From Ulvibacter antarcticus (GTDB lineage Bacteria > Bacteroidota > Bacteroidia > Flavobacteriales > Flavobacteriaceae), in NCBI RefSeq assembly GCF_003688405.1, contig NZ_REFC01000012.1:372001-436000 (forward strand): a stretch of DNA of 64,000 bases. Reading direction: 5' to 3'. The translations under genes were made by a program, and so were the position numbers. Shown in pieces: positions 24,574 to 33,925 of the stretch (position 1 is the stretch's first letter; every line of letters begins with the position of its first letter). The notes under the pieces were generated by a model. That model ran no database searches. It was not told the origin of the DNA and was given only the letters and a program-made list of their open reading frames with translations.

Positions 24574-27273
24574 TTAAAACAATAAGGTTTGACCTTCATC
24601 ATCTGTTGGTGGCTCCTCTTCGTTACTTTTTTTATTTTCTTCGGAAGTAGGTTTTGATCCGTTTTCATTTTCTGAAGCATCATCAGCACCCACCGCTTCT
24701 TCATCTATTACTTCTATTTCTTCAGGCACCACAGGCTCTGGAGCTTCATAAGGCAATGGCGCTAAGGCGTTAATCTCTAAAACTTTATCCTTTGTTAACT
24801 GATTTCCCATTGCAGATATACCCTTAATAGAAATAAATTCTTCGAGATCAACTTCCATGTTTTCTTGTCGGTCTTTTCCTCTGTTTTTAGCGAAGACAAT
24901 TTCGGCAACCGGGCGGTAATCAGTGAATAAGCGTTCCAGGTATGATTTTGGGTGTTCGGTAATAATAAATTCTTCTTTGTCAGGATGTTCAATTATAAAT
25001 CGCTTCACATAGAACAGCTCTTTTTCACCTTCCCAATAAACCGCAGTTATGGGCTTTTTAGGCTCCCATTTTTCCAAAACAATCATATCGTCATCAAATC
25101 GCAAGGTAAGCTCCGGAATTAGCGTTTTCATTACACCCTTCTGATTGACAATCAACAACCTATCCTCTTTTCTGAATTCGCCCAACAATTCACCTCTTTC
25201 GTCAACATTGAGACGCTGCACGGTGTCATCGAACCATATTTTACGTGGTTTTAAAGTAGAAAGTCCTTTTTCCTTGAGTTCAATTCGCTTTACCGAATAC
25301 TTCGTAACGATATTCCCTTTAGAATTTCGACCTTTTACCAACTGATCGGCAAAATCAAGATCGAATTTCAATTTCTTTATACTTCCACTTTGACGTAGCA
25401 ACACAGTCACCACTTCTGCTTCGCCATTCGGGTTAGCCGTAAAGTACAATGCACTGGACCCTTTGCTACCATTGGTAAGATCGTATTCTTTATCGCGGGT
25501 TGTACCCGTTACATTGAAACGCTTCACATAAGTTGGCCCTTTTGGACCATCCTTATAAATCATATTGTAAATAGTCCTTTTGTCTTTTTTCTTAAAGACA
25601 GCTACATGAAGTATTCCCTTACCGATAAAGGTCTTGGCATCAACTTTAGTCACCATCATAACCCCGCTTTCAGTAAATACAATGATGTCATCAATATCAC
25701 TGCAATCGGTTACATATTCATCACGTTTTAGACTGGTTCCTACAAATCCTTCTTCTCGATTCACATATAACTTAGTATTTCGAATCACCACTTTGGTAGC
25801 TTCTATATCATCGAACACCCTGATTTCAGTTTTACGCTCTTTTCCATCTCCATATTCTTTCTTCAATCGCTTGAAATGATCAATTGCGTATTCGATTAGG
25901 TTATTCAAGTGATGCTTCACCTGAACTATATTATCGTCCAGTGATTCAATACGTTGATTTGCTTTGTCTTTGTCAAATTTTGAAATTCTTTTAATACGTA
26001 TTTCTGTAAGCCGAACGATATCATCTTCGGTAACAGCACGCTTCAAATGTTTTGTAAAAGGCTTTAAACCTATATCGATTGCTTTGATAACTCCCTCCCA
26101 AGTTTCTTCCTCTTCAATGTCGCGATAAATTCTGTTTTCAATAAATATACGTTCCAGAGAAGCATAATGCCATTGCTCTTCCAATTCGTGCAACTGTATC
26201 TCCAATTCACTTTTAAGTAGTGCAACCGTTCGATCTGTTGAGCGTCTCAACATTTCGGTCACACCAACAAAAAGTGGCTTGTTGTCCTCAATTACACAGC
26301 CTAATGGTGAAATAGACGTTTCACAATTGGTAAAGGCGTAAAGAGCATCTATGGTTTTATCTGGTGAAATGCCACTAGGAATATGAATAAGTATCTCTAC
26401 ATCGGCTGCAGTGTTATCCTCAATCTTTTTAATCTTGATCTTCCCTTTATCGTTCGCCTTCAGAATAGAATCTATCAATGACGACGTATTGCTTCCGAAG
26501 GGAATTTCATTAATAGCGAGTGTATTTTTATCATGTTGCACAATACGCGCCCGACTTCGGATTTTCCCACCACGTAAACCATCGTTATAATTTGTTGCAT
26601 CCATGATTCCGCCCGTTGGGAAATCTGGCAATATTGTAAATCGCTTCCCCTGTAAATGCTTAATGGAAGCTTCTATCAGCTCAATAAAATTATGCGGAAG
26701 CACCTTGGTCGAAAGTCCAACTGCAATCCCCTCAGCCCCTTGTGCCAGAAGCATTGGAAACATCACAGGAAGATTAATCGGTTCTTTTCTACGACCGTCA
26801 TAAGACGCTTGCCAACCCGTAATTTTCGGATTGTAAACTACATCTAACGCAAATTTTGAGAGTCGAGCTTCAATATATCTAGAAGCCGCTGCTCTATCGC
26901 CAGTTAGTATATTTCCCCAGTTTCCCTGAGTATCAATTAAAAGATCTTTCTGTCCAATCTGCACCATGGCATCAGCAATACTCGCATCCCCGTGAGGGTG
27001 ATACTGCATGGTATGACCCACGATATTTGCTACTTTGTTATAACGACCATCATCAAGATCCTTTAACGAGTGCATAATACGTCTCTGCACCGGCTTAAAA
27101 CCATCTTCTATTGCGGGCACAGCACGCTCTAATATTACGTAGCTGGCATAATCCAAAAACCAATCACGATACATTCCGGTGACCTTTGTAATGGTATCTC
27201 CCGATGTATCTTCATTGGCTCCTAAATAATCAGGGCCAGTTATTTCTTCTTCGTTGTTTGGATTTTCGTCCAC
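24574..27273 (-). CDS. parC: DNA topoisomerase IV subunit A (GyrA/ParC family)
   Basis: 899 aa. The breakage-reunion subunit of a type IIA topoisomerase, partner of the ParE gene just upstream. Seen: winged-helix domain with FKPVQRRI, the quinolone-region segment YHPHGDASIADAMV, catalytic Tyr133 in AAASRYIEARL, the tower and coiled-coil (near 330-450), then a beta-pinwheel-like C-terminal domain without an obvious GyrA box (QRRGGKG), which favours topoisomerase IV over gyrase. The last 70 residues are an acidic low-complexity tail ending in LLF. Order on the minus strand is parE, lipoprotein gene, parC, mscL. Confidence 0.93.
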   Translation of the reverse strand: MDENPNNEEEITGPDYLGANEDTSGDTITKVTGMYRDWFLDYASYVILERAVPAIEDGFKPVQRRIMHSLKDLDDGRYNKVANIVGHTMQYHPHGDASIADAMVQIGQKDLLIDTQGNWGNILTGDRAAASRYIEARLSKFALDVVYNPKITGWQASYDGRRKEPINLPVMFPMLLAQGAEGIAVGLSTKVLPHNFIELIEASIKHLQGKRFTILPDFPTGGIMDATNYNDGLRGGKIRSRARIVQHDKNTLAINEIPFGSNTSSLIDSILKANDKGKIKIKKIEDNTAADVEILIHIPSGISPDKTIDALYAFTNCETSISPLGCVIEDNKPLFVGVTEMLRRSTDRTVALLKSELEIQLHELEEQWHYASLERIFIENRIYRDIEEEETWEGVIKAIDIGLKPFTKHLKRAVTEDDIVRLTEIRIKRISKFDKDKANQRIESLDDNIVQVKHHLNNLIEYAIDHFKRLKKEYGDGKERKTEIRVFDDIEATKVVIRNTKLYVNREEGFVGTSLKRDEYVTDCSDIDDIIVFTESGVMMVTKVDAKTFIGKGILHVAVFKKKDKRTIYNMIYKDGPKGPTYVKRFNVTGTTRDKEYDLTNGSKGSSALYFTANPNGEAEVVTVLLRQSGSIKKLKFDLDFADQLVKGRNSKGNIVTKYSVKRIELKEKGLSTLKPRKIWFDDTVQRLNVDERGELLGEFRKEDRLLIVNQKGVMKTLIPELTLRFDDDMIVLEKWEPKKPITAVYWEGEKELFYVKRFIIEHPDKEEFIITEHPKSYLERLFTDYRPVAEIVFAKNRGKDRQENMEVDLEEFISIKGISAMGNQLTKDKVLEINALAPLPYEAPEPVVPEEIEVIDEEAVGADDASENENGSKPTSEENKKSNEEEPPTDDEGQTLLF

Positions 27274-27300
27274 AGTTTTTAATACTTTTTATAGTTTAGA

Positions 27301-27759
27301 TTACTTCACAATGACAAATAAGCGATTCGAGTTGGTACCACTTAAGTCTAGTTGAATATTATTTAAGTTAACATTTTCAATTAACTTCAAATCAAAACAA
27401 TTACCTTCCTCAATATAAAATTGAAATCTTAAAATGTCGGTTTCTGTATCGTTTAATTTAAGATTATATGCTTCTCCGGATATCAACTGAAAATAATCAA
27501 ACCATATCGCCGCTTCATCTCCATTCTGAGAGAAATTAATTCCTAAAGGAATATCTAAAGCATCATTAAACAATTGAATATCTTCAAAATCATACGTTAA
27601 TCCATCTCCAATTAAATTAAGACCATTCGCATCAACAATCTGAAAACTGGCAATTGGCTGAATTGGTTGAATAGAAGCGCACTCCTTTTTTTTAGAACAA
27701 CTAAATGCTAAAAAACCAATTAAACTTATTATAATTCCTGTTTTGACAACTTTTACCAT
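27301..27759 (-). CDS. Lipoprotein of unknown function between parE and parC
   Basis: 152 aa. Lipobox LAFSC (Cys 21) after a hydrophobic signal, then a Lys/Glu patch (SKKKECASIQ) and a beta-rich domain. I recognise no enzyme motif. Its ATG is 2 bases after the parE stop and its stop 27 bases before parC, so it is inside the topoisomerase operon despite an envelope location. This could be accidental co-transcription or a lineage-specific insertion. Confidence 0.82.
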   Translation of the reverse strand: MVKVVKTGIIISLIGFLAFSCSKKKECASIQPIQPIASFQIVDANGLNLIGDGLTYDFEDIQLFNDALDIPLGINFSQNGDEAAIWFDYFQLISGEAYNLKLNDTETDILRFQFYIEEGNCFDLKLIENVNLNNIQLDLSGTNSNRLFVIVK

Positions 27760-27761
27760 GA

Positions 27762-29612
27762 CTACTCCTCCACTTTATCAACTTCAAATTTTAGATTATC
27801 AATGATAAATTTTTGCCGATCCGGAGTGTTCTTTCCCATATAGAAGGATAGTAATTCCTCGATACTCATTGACTTATCCAACATCACTGGATCCAATCGG
27901 ATATCTTCGCCAATAAAATGCACAAATTCATCTGGAGAAATCTCACCAAGCCCTTTAAATCGGGTGATTTCAGGTTTTGGTTTTAGCTCTTCCATGGCAT
28001 CTCTTCTCTCTTCTTCGGAATAACAGTAAATCGTTTTCTTCTTATTTCTAACTCTAAATAATGGCGTTTGAAGTATATACAAATGCCCCTCTTTAATCAT
28101 TTCAGGAAAAAACTGAAGGAAAAAGGTAATCAATAGTAAGCGTATGTGCATCCCATCGACATCGGCATCCGTAGCGATTACGATATTATTGTATCGCAAA
28201 TCCTCCATGCTTTCCTCAATATTCAACGCCGCCTGAAGCAGGTTAAATTCTTCATTTTCATAGACTATCTTCTTTGAAAGTCCGTAACTATTAAGTGGCT
28301 TCCCCTTTAAACTAAAAACCGCCTGTGTATTTACATCTCGGCTTTTTGTAATACTTCCACTTGCCGAGTCACCCTCGGTAATAAACAGTGTGGATTCCAG
28401 ATTTCTTTCATTCTTTAAATCACCCAGGTGTACTCGGCAATCTCTTAACTTCTTATTATGAAGATTTGCTTTTTTAGCACGATCCTTCGCCAGCTTCCGA
28501 ATTCCGGACAGTTCCTTTCGTTCTCGCTCTGCCTGCATGATCTTGCGTTGCAGACTTTCGGCTGTCGCAGGATTTTTATGCAGATAATTATCGAGGTAAG
28601 TTTTTAAAAAATCATTGATAAAAGTACGTACCGTTGGTAAGTCGCCTCCCATATCGGTAGAACCGAGTTTTGTTTTCGTCTGACTTTCAAAAATAGGCTC
28701 CATTACTTTTATGCTAATGGCCGAAATAACAGATTTACGAATATCACTGGCATCGTAATTTTTTCCGAAGAACTCACGGATCGTTTTCACCAAACTCTCT
28801 CTAAAAGCCGCTAAATGCGTTCCACCCTGAGTAGTATTTTGTCCGTTTACAAAACTGTGATACTCCTCACTATACTGCGTTTTACTGTGAGTAAGCGCCA
28901 CTTCAATATCCTCACCTCTTAGATGAATAACTGGATAGAGCATATCGTCCTGAGAGGTATTATCTTCAAGAAGGTCTTTAAGTCCATTTTCTGAAAAGAA
29001 TTTTTCACCGTTAAAATCTATAGTCAATCCCGGGTTGAGATACACATAGTTTTTAAGCATTTTTGAAACATACTCGGTGCGATACTTATAGTTTTTGAAG
29101 ATTTCCTCATCCGGAATAAAAACTACCTTGGTTCCTTTTCTCTTTGTTGATTCTTCGACTGAAGAATCCGTTGTAATTACACCTTGGGAGAATTCGGCAT
29201 ATTTCATCTGATTATCGCGAACAGATTCAACCTTAAAAAAGGAAGATAATGCATTTACCGCCTTGGTTCCTACTCCATTTAATCCAACAGATTTTTTAAA
29301 AGCACGGCTATCGTATTTTCCACCCGTATTCATTTTGGAAACTACATCAACTACCTTCCCCAACGGAATTCCACGTCCGTAATCACGAACTTTTACCTCT
29401 TTATCTTTAATTCGGATTTCGATGGTCTTTCCGGCACCCATTACAAACTCATCGATACAGTTATCAAGTACTTCTTTTAATAAAATATAAATACCATCAT
29501 CGGGCGAAGAACCATCACCTAACTTTCCAATATACATTCCCGGACGCATGCGAATATGCTCTTTCCAGTCCAGGGAGCGTATATTATCTTCTGTATAATT
29601 CGTTTCTGCCAT
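27762..29612 (-). CDS. parE: DNA topoisomerase IV subunit B (GyrB/ParE family)
   Basis: 616 aa. ATPase subunit of topoisomerase IV, which decatenates daughter chromosomes. GHKL ATPase motifs: [42 protein letters not shown] motifs: [11 protein letters not shown] and [16 protein letters not shown]-terminal [13 protein letters not shown]. Start chosen at 29612 ([16 protein letters not shown]); the frame is open to 29687 but a TATATTCG promoter-like element at 29638-29631 would then lie inside the gene, and the extra residues look like read-through of a non-coding leader. Confidence 0.95.
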   Translation of the reverse strand: MAETNYTEDNIRSLDWKEHIRMRPGMYIGKLGDGSSPDDGIYILLKEVLDNCIDEFVMGAGKTIEIRIKDKEVKVRDYGRGIPLGKVVDVVSKMNTGGKYDSRAFKKSVGLNGVGTKAVNALSSFFKVESVRDNQMKYAEFSQGVITTDSSVEESTKRKGTKVVFIPDEEIFKNYKYRTEYVSKMLKNYVYLNPGLTIDFNGEKFFSENGLKDLLEDNTSQDDMLYPVIHLRGEDIEVALTHSKTQYSEEYHSFVNGQNTTQGGTHLAAFRESLVKTIREFFGKNYDASDIRKSVISAISIKVMEPIFESQTKTKLGSTDMGGDLPTVRTFINDFLKTYLDNYLHKNPATAESLQRKIMQAERERKELSGIRKLAKDRAKKANLHNKKLRDCRVHLGDLKNERNLESTLFITEGDSASGSITKSRDVNTQAVFSLKGKPLNSYGLSKKIVYENEEFNLLQAALNIEESMEDLRYNNIVIATDADVDGMHIRLLLITFFLQFFPEMIKEGHLYILQTPLFRVRNKKKTIYCYSEEERRDAMEELKPKPEITRFKGLGEISPDEFVHFIGEDIRLDPVMLDKSMSIEELLSFYMGKNTPDRQKFIIDNLKFEVDKVEE

Positions 29613-29630
29613 AAAATAAAGGGTGTGGCA

Positions 29631-29638
29631 CGAATATA
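29631..29638 (-). promoter_or_regulatory. Probable parE -7 element
   Basis: TATATTCG on the minus strand differs from TAnnTTTG at one base and would give a start near 29624, 12 bases before the parE ATG. No -33 TTG at the right distance. It supports the 29612 start. Confidence 0.4.
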
Positions 29639-29841
29639 AAATTATACTGTAAAACTTAAAACCCATTTCAGGGAAAGTAATTAACAATAAATAAAAGCCA
29701 TTGTTAGTAAGATGAGTGCCAGAACTTTCATATCAAAAGCAGAATTTCAGCAAAAACTCAAAACTTAAAAATTCCATAAATAATTCCTACTAAATTGTTA
29801 AATGTTAACGTACCTAGATTGATTTGAAGTATTTTCAATTC

Positions 29842-30663
29842 ATGAAAAAACTTACACTAGCCTTAGCAATTCTTCTTTCTTATTCTTCAATCAACGCGCA
29901 ATCTAGCGTCAGCCCCTATGAATGGGACTGGGTAAAAGATGGGATTTGGCTTGGCGCCTCCCTAGGTGCAACTGCTTATGGTTTTACTTTGATACAAAAT
30001 AAAGATGATTTAGGAACAGATGCCTCTGCATTACCAAACAAAGAAGACATTAGTGGCATTAATCGCTGGGCTGCCGGTAAGCACGATGAAGATGCAAGTA
30101 AATTAAGTGACATTCCATTTGCTTTAGCGTTTGCAACTCCATTTATTATGTTATTCGACGACGAAGCAAATGATCATACCGGTAAAATTGCAGGGATGTA
30201 TATTGAAAGCTTAGCTACCACAGCCGGTCTTTTTACAATTGCAGCTGGATTAGTCGATAAATCCCGACCTTATGTATATGATGAAAGCGGCGATACCGAT
30301 TTAGGAAGACGACTTAAAAACAACGGGCAACGTTCATTCTATTCTGGTCATGTCGCGGCAACAGCCACAGCTACATTTTTTGCCGTTAAAGTATACAGTG
30401 ATTTTAATCCAGACTCTCCGGCTACACCATATCTATGGGCAGGAGCAGCTGTATTGCCGGCAACAGTAGGATATTTAAGAATTGAGGCAGGACAACACTT
30501 TCTAACTGATGTCTTAATAGGGTATGTTTTGGGATCTGCTACCGGATATTTTGTTCCGGAATTACATAAAACCAAAGGTGCTAAACTAGATGTCTATCCT
30601 AGCTCAGGAATGAGTTTTACTGGTGAAAATTATTCCGGGATGGCGCTAAGATATACGTTTTAG
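29842..30663 (+). CDS. PAP2-family phosphatase, envelope protein
   Basis: 273 aa from the ATG at 29842; a TTG six codons upstream is rejected because this ATG begins a clean signal peptide (MKKLTLALAILLSYSSINAQ). Three PAP2 motifs: KSRPY (motif 1, about residue 145), FYSGHVAATAT (motif 2, with catalytic His) and RIEAGQHFLTDVLIG (motif 3, His and Asp). Motif 2 begins RSFYSGH instead of PSGH. Members dephosphorylate undecaprenyl or other lipid phosphates; this one lies in the periplasm or outer membrane. The C-terminus ends YSGMALRYTF, like a beta-strand of an outer-membrane protein. Confidence 0.87.
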   Translation: MKKLTLALAILLSYSSINAQSSVSPYEWDWVKDGIWLGASLGATAYGFTLIQNKDDLGTDASALPNKEDISGINRWAAGKHDEDASKLSDIPFALAFATPFIMLFDDEANDHTGKIAGMYIESLATTAGLFTIAAGLVDKSRPYVYDESGDTDLGRRLKNNGQRSFYSGHVAATATATFFAVKVYSDFNPDSPATPYLWAGAAVLPATVGYLRIEAGQHFLTDVLIGYVLGSATGYFVPELHKTKGAKLDVYPSSGMSFTGENYSGMALRYTF

Positions 30664-30686
30664 GCTTTAGGCTTTAGGCTTTAGGC
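30659..30686 (+). repeat. Four tandem TTTAGGC heptamers
   Basis: Four exact copies of TTTAGGC, starting 2 bases before the PAP2-gene stop TAG at 30661, so the stop codon is part of the first copy. The array is likely slippage-prone and lies in the short gap before ychF (convergent). No function assigned. Confidence 0.8.
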
Positions 30687-30721
30687 GAAAATATTAGTTT
30701 TTAGTATTTTCAAATTGAAAA

Positions 30722-31816
30722 TTATACATTAAATCGGAAGTGCATTACATCTCCGTCTTTTACAATGTATTCCTTTCCTTCAACTCCCATTTTCCCGGCT
30801 TCTTTGACCTTAGCCTCACTTCCGAAGCTTACATAGTCGTCATATTTTATCACCTCAGCGCGAATAAATCCTTTTTCGAAGTCAGTGTGTATTACACCTG
30901 CAGCTTGTGGGGCCGTTGCGCCTACTGGAATTGTCCAGGCACGGACTTCTTTTACACCAGCGGTGAAATAAGTTTGAAGATTTAATAATGAATAAGCTCC
31001 TCTAATTAACTTCGCAGATCCCGGCTCGGTAAGCCCCAGATCATCTAAGAACATTTGTCGTTCTTCAAATGTTTCTAACTCGGTAATATCTGCCTCGGTT
31101 CCTACTGCTAAAACAATAACTTCTGCATTTTCACCGGCGACAGCTTCTTTTACCTTATCAACATAAGCATTCCCATTCACAGCTCCCGCTTCATCTACAT
31201 TACAAACATACATCACCGGCTTGTCTGTAATAAACTGCATTTGAATGATATAATCTTCTCTTTCAGAATCTAGTAACTCTATGGCTCTAACCGAGATACC
31301 AGCTTCCAATCCAACTTTTACTTTAACCAATGCAATTTCCTCTTTCTGTGCTTCTTTGTTTCCGGTTCTCGCAGCTCTTTTAACCTTTTCCAGTTTTTTA
31401 TCGACTGTTTCAAGATCCTTCAGTTGTAGTTCAATGTCGATGGTTTCCTTATCTCTTATAGGATCCACGCTACCATCCACATGCACAATATTGTCATCGT
31501 CGAAGCATCGTAATACATGCAAAATAGCGTCTGTTTCGCGTATGTTTCCGAGGAACTGATTCCCTAAACCTTCACCTTTACTGGCGCCTTTAACAAGTCC
31601 GGCTATATCAACAATCTCTACGGTAGCCGGCAACACTCTTTCCGGATTCACCAATTCTTCCAACTTTAAAAGACGCGCATCGGGTACATTTACAACACCA
31701 ATATTTGGTTCAATGGTACAAAAAGGGAAGTTTGCGCTTTGAGCTTTCGCATTCGACAAACAATTAAAAAGGGTGGATTTCCCAACATTTGGCAATCCTA
31801 CTATACCTGCTTTCAT
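30722..31816 (-). CDS. ychF: Redox-regulated ATPase YchF (Obg-like)
   Basis: 364 aa, normal length. P-loop protein of the TRAFAC class that hydrolyses ATP rather than GTP and binds ribosomes. Seen: Walker A GLPNVGKSTLFN (residues 8-19), switch G3 region VDIAGLVKGASKGEGLGNQFL, the NKxD replaced by the family's variant in YVCNVDEAG, helical domain from 130 to 200, and C-terminal TGS domain with GVIHTDFEKGFIRAEVIKYDD. An exact -7 element lies at 31877-31870. Confidence 0.96.
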   Translation of the reverse strand: MKAGIVGLPNVGKSTLFNCLSNAKAQSANFPFCTIEPNIGVVNVPDARLLKLEELVNPERVLPATVEIVDIAGLVKGASKGEGLGNQFLGNIRETDAILHVLRCFDDDNIVHVDGSVDPIRDKETIDIELQLKDLETVDKKLEKVKRAARTGNKEAQKEEIALVKVKVGLEAGISVRAIELLDSEREDYIIQMQFITDKPVMYVCNVDEAGAVNGNAYVDKVKEAVAGENAEVIVLAVGTEADITELETFEERQMFLDDLGLTEPGSAKLIRGAYSLLNLQTYFTAGVKEVRAWTIPVGATAPQAAGVIHTDFEKGFIRAEVIKYDDYVSFGSEAKVKEAGKMGVEGKEYIVKDGDVMHFRFNV

Positions 31817-31869
31817 AGAAATATCTGTTAAAATAGTCGTCCGAAATATAGTTTCGGATTATAAGGGTG

Positions 31870-31877
31870 CAAATATA
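31870..31877 (-). promoter_or_regulatory. Probable ychF -7 element
   Basis: TATATTTG on the minus strand, 54-61 bases before the ychF ATG, exactly matches TAnnTTTG. No -33 TTG at 17-23 bases further. Confidence 0.45.
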
Positions 31878-31913
31878 AGTCTTCAATTAAACTTTTGGGG
31901 CTTTTTATGCAAA

Positions 31914-31935
31914 TGGTTTTTAGATTTCAAAACCA
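31914..31935. repeat. 7-bp inverted repeat in the ychF / secreted-protein gap
   Basis: TGGTTTT (31914-31920) and AAAACCA (31929-31935) with an 8-base spacer, between the divergent ychF and 32010 genes. Possible operator or hairpin; function unknown. Confidence 0.35.
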
Positions 31936-32009
31936 ATATTTTAACGTTTAGCAAATTCTTAACATATTGTGCAGTATCTTTACTCTAAATCAATAATAAA
32001 CCTAATACG

Positions 32010-32459
32010 ATGAAAACAATTACATGTTCAATTGCTGCGATCCTCTTTTCCGTTGGAGCTATTTATGCACAGGAAAACGTAGACGTAAAGAAAGAAACGA
32101 CCACGAAAACAGTGGTAGTTAAAGACACTAATGTGGAAACCACGGTGATAAACGATGTTAATACTGAAGAAAGTATCATACAGGTTAATGATAACAATGC
32201 TGTTAATCAAGATGCTACTGTGGTAACTAAAAAGAATGTAACTTCAGAAATGGTTGAAGACAAGGTTACACCGAATGCTCCAAATGATGCTGACGTTAAA
32301 AGTTACACGAAAAAAGAGGTTATGAAAACCGATGCTGCGATTAAGGAGCAAAAAGCGGCGAATCAAGCTGGTATGAATCAGGATCAACAAGATGTACAGG
32401 ATGCTGAGGATATGACAGCACCTAAAACTAATGTCAAAAAAGTAAAGAATGACAATTAA
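32010..32459 (+). CDS. Secreted low-complexity protein
   Basis: 149 aa. Signal peptide MKTITCSIAAILFSVGAIYAQ (cleavage after AQ), then a low-complexity chain rich in Val, Thr, Asn, Asp and Lys with no hydrophobic core and no Cys, likely unstructured in the periplasm or outside. The start of the mature chain (QENVDVKKETTTKTVVVKD) resembles that of the protein at 41788-42318. A TATCTTTA element at 31975-31982 is a one-mismatch -7. It ends in a very strong terminator and is convergent with aceA. Function unknown. Confidence 0.85.
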   Translation: MKTITCSIAAILFSVGAIYAQENVDVKKETTTKTVVVKDTNVETTVINDVNTEESIIQVNDNNAVNQDATVVTKKNVTSEMVEDKVTPNAPNDADVKSYTKKEVMKTDAAIKEQKAANQAGMNQDQQDVQDAEDMTAPKTNVKKVKNDN

Positions 32460-32474
32460 ATAATGTTGTTCGAT

Positions 32475-32514
32475 AAAAAAGACCGTTACGACTTAAATTG
32501 TAACGGTCTTTTTT
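32475..32514. terminator. Strong bidirectional terminator
   Basis: A perfect 15-bp inverted repeat, AAAAAAGACCGTTAC (32475-32489) and GTAACGGTCTTTTTT (32500-32514), with a 10-nt loop, between the convergent secreted-protein and aceA genes. Confidence 0.95.
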
Positions 32515-32531
32515 GTTCAAACTAATTTTAC

Positions 32532-33809
32532 TTAAAACTGTGCCTCTTCGGTAGAATCTTTCATCGCGACCGTTGATGCCTTTCCGGCGGTCACCACATT
32601 TTGAACAGCATCAAAGTATGTTGTTCCTACAAAAGTTTGGTGTTTCACAGCTCTAAATCCTTTTTCCTGCAAAGCGAATTCTCTTTCCTGTAATTCTGAA
32701 TAGCCTGCCATTCCATATTCTTTATATGCCAATGACAACTCGAACATGCTTGTATTTAAAGCATGGAAACCTGCAAGGGTAATAAATTGAAACTTATACC
32801 CTAAAGCAGCGAGCTCTTCTCTAAATGTCATCATTTCCTTTCTCGACAATTTAGCCGCCCAATTAAATGAAGGAGAACAGTTATACGCAAGTAATTTTCC
32901 CGGAAATTGCGCATGGATAGCTTCAGCAAAAGCTTTTGCTTGTTCGATGCTTGGTGTGGAGGTCTCCATCCAAATTAGATCGGCATAAGGCGCATACGAC
33001 AAACCTCTATCTATACCCTGAGTAATCCCATTGTTTACATGATAAAAGCCTTCCGAAGTACGTTCTCCAGTGATAAATTTGCGATCTCTTTCATCTACAT
33101 CCGATGTTATTAAGTTGGCAGCATCGGCATCGGTGCGAGCGATAATCAAGGCTGGAACGCCCATTACATCGGCCGCCAACCTCGCTGCTACTAATTTATT
33201 AATAGCTTCCTGAGTCGGCACTAACACCTTTCCACCTAAATGCCCACATTTCTTTGCAGACGATAGTTGGTCTTCAAAATGAACTCCTGAAGCACCACTT
33301 TCTATCATGGCTTTCATCAATTCAAAGGCATTGAGATTTCCACCGAATCCAGCCTCTGCATCTGCTACAATAGGAACCAAATAGTCTTTTTTGTCATCAA
33401 CCCCATTCACGGTCTGAATCTGGTCTGCTCTCAACAGCGCATTGTTGATACGTTTTACCACTAGTGGCACACTATTGACAGGGTACAACGACTGATCTGG
33501 ATACATCTGTCCAGCTACATTCGCATCGGCCGCAACTTGCCAACCACTTAAATAAATGGCCTCAAGTCCCGCTTCCACTTCCTGAATGGCTTGATTTCCC
33601 GTAAGCGCTCCCAATCCAGCGACCCAATCCTGATTGTTTAATTTTTGCCATAGTTTTTCTGAACCTAATTTAGCTACCGAATGTTCAATTTTATAACTTC
33701 CTTGTAAACTCACAACTTCTTCTGCGGTATAAGGCCGTTCGACCCCTTTCCAGCGGGGATTAACTGTCCAATCTGTAATGAGTTCCTGAATTCTTTCTAC
33801 TTTGTTCAT
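32532..33809 (-). CDS. aceA: Isocitrate lyase
   Basis: 425 aa. Splits isocitrate to glyoxylate and succinate, first step of the glyoxylate bypass used for growth on acetate and fatty acids. Seen: [34 protein letters not shown], the catalytic loop [14 protein letters not shown] with the active-site Cys, DADAGFGG-type metal region ([18 protein letters not shown]), and [10 protein letters not shown]. It lies 116 bases after aceB in the same direction with no promoter that I can see between, so the two form an operon. Confidence 0.97.
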   Translation of the reverse strand: MNKVERIQELITDWTVNPRWKGVERPYTAEEVVSLQGSYKIEHSVAKLGSEKLWQKLNNQDWVAGLGALTGNQAIQEVEAGLEAIYLSGWQVAADANVAGQMYPDQSLYPVNSVPLVVKRINNALLRADQIQTVNGVDDKKDYLVPIVADAEAGFGGNLNAFELMKAMIESGASGVHFEDQLSSAKKCGHLGGKVLVPTQEAINKLVAARLAADVMGVPALIIARTDADAANLITSDVDERDRKFITGERTSEGFYHVNNGITQGIDRGLSYAPYADLIWMETSTPSIEQAKAFAEAIHAQFPGKLLAYNCSPSFNWAAKLSRKEMMTFREELAALGYKFQFITLAGFHALNTSMFELSLAYKEYGMAGYSELQEREFALQEKGFRAVKHQTFVGTTYFDAVQNVVTAGKASTVAMKDSTEEAQF

Positions 33810-33925
33810 GAGTAAAGGCGTTTTAAGTTATAATTATTTAAAAATTGACAATATTTATCTTCACTCCTTCTTCGGAATGGTTTTCAATTCAGAATAAATC
33901 TGAAGCTATTTATAGTTTAGTTTAC

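Noticed and set aside
30659-30686. Telomere-like function of the TTTAGGC repeats
   Set aside because: Four copies inside the chromosome next to a stop codon; no replicon end is near, and bacteria of this group have circular chromosomes.
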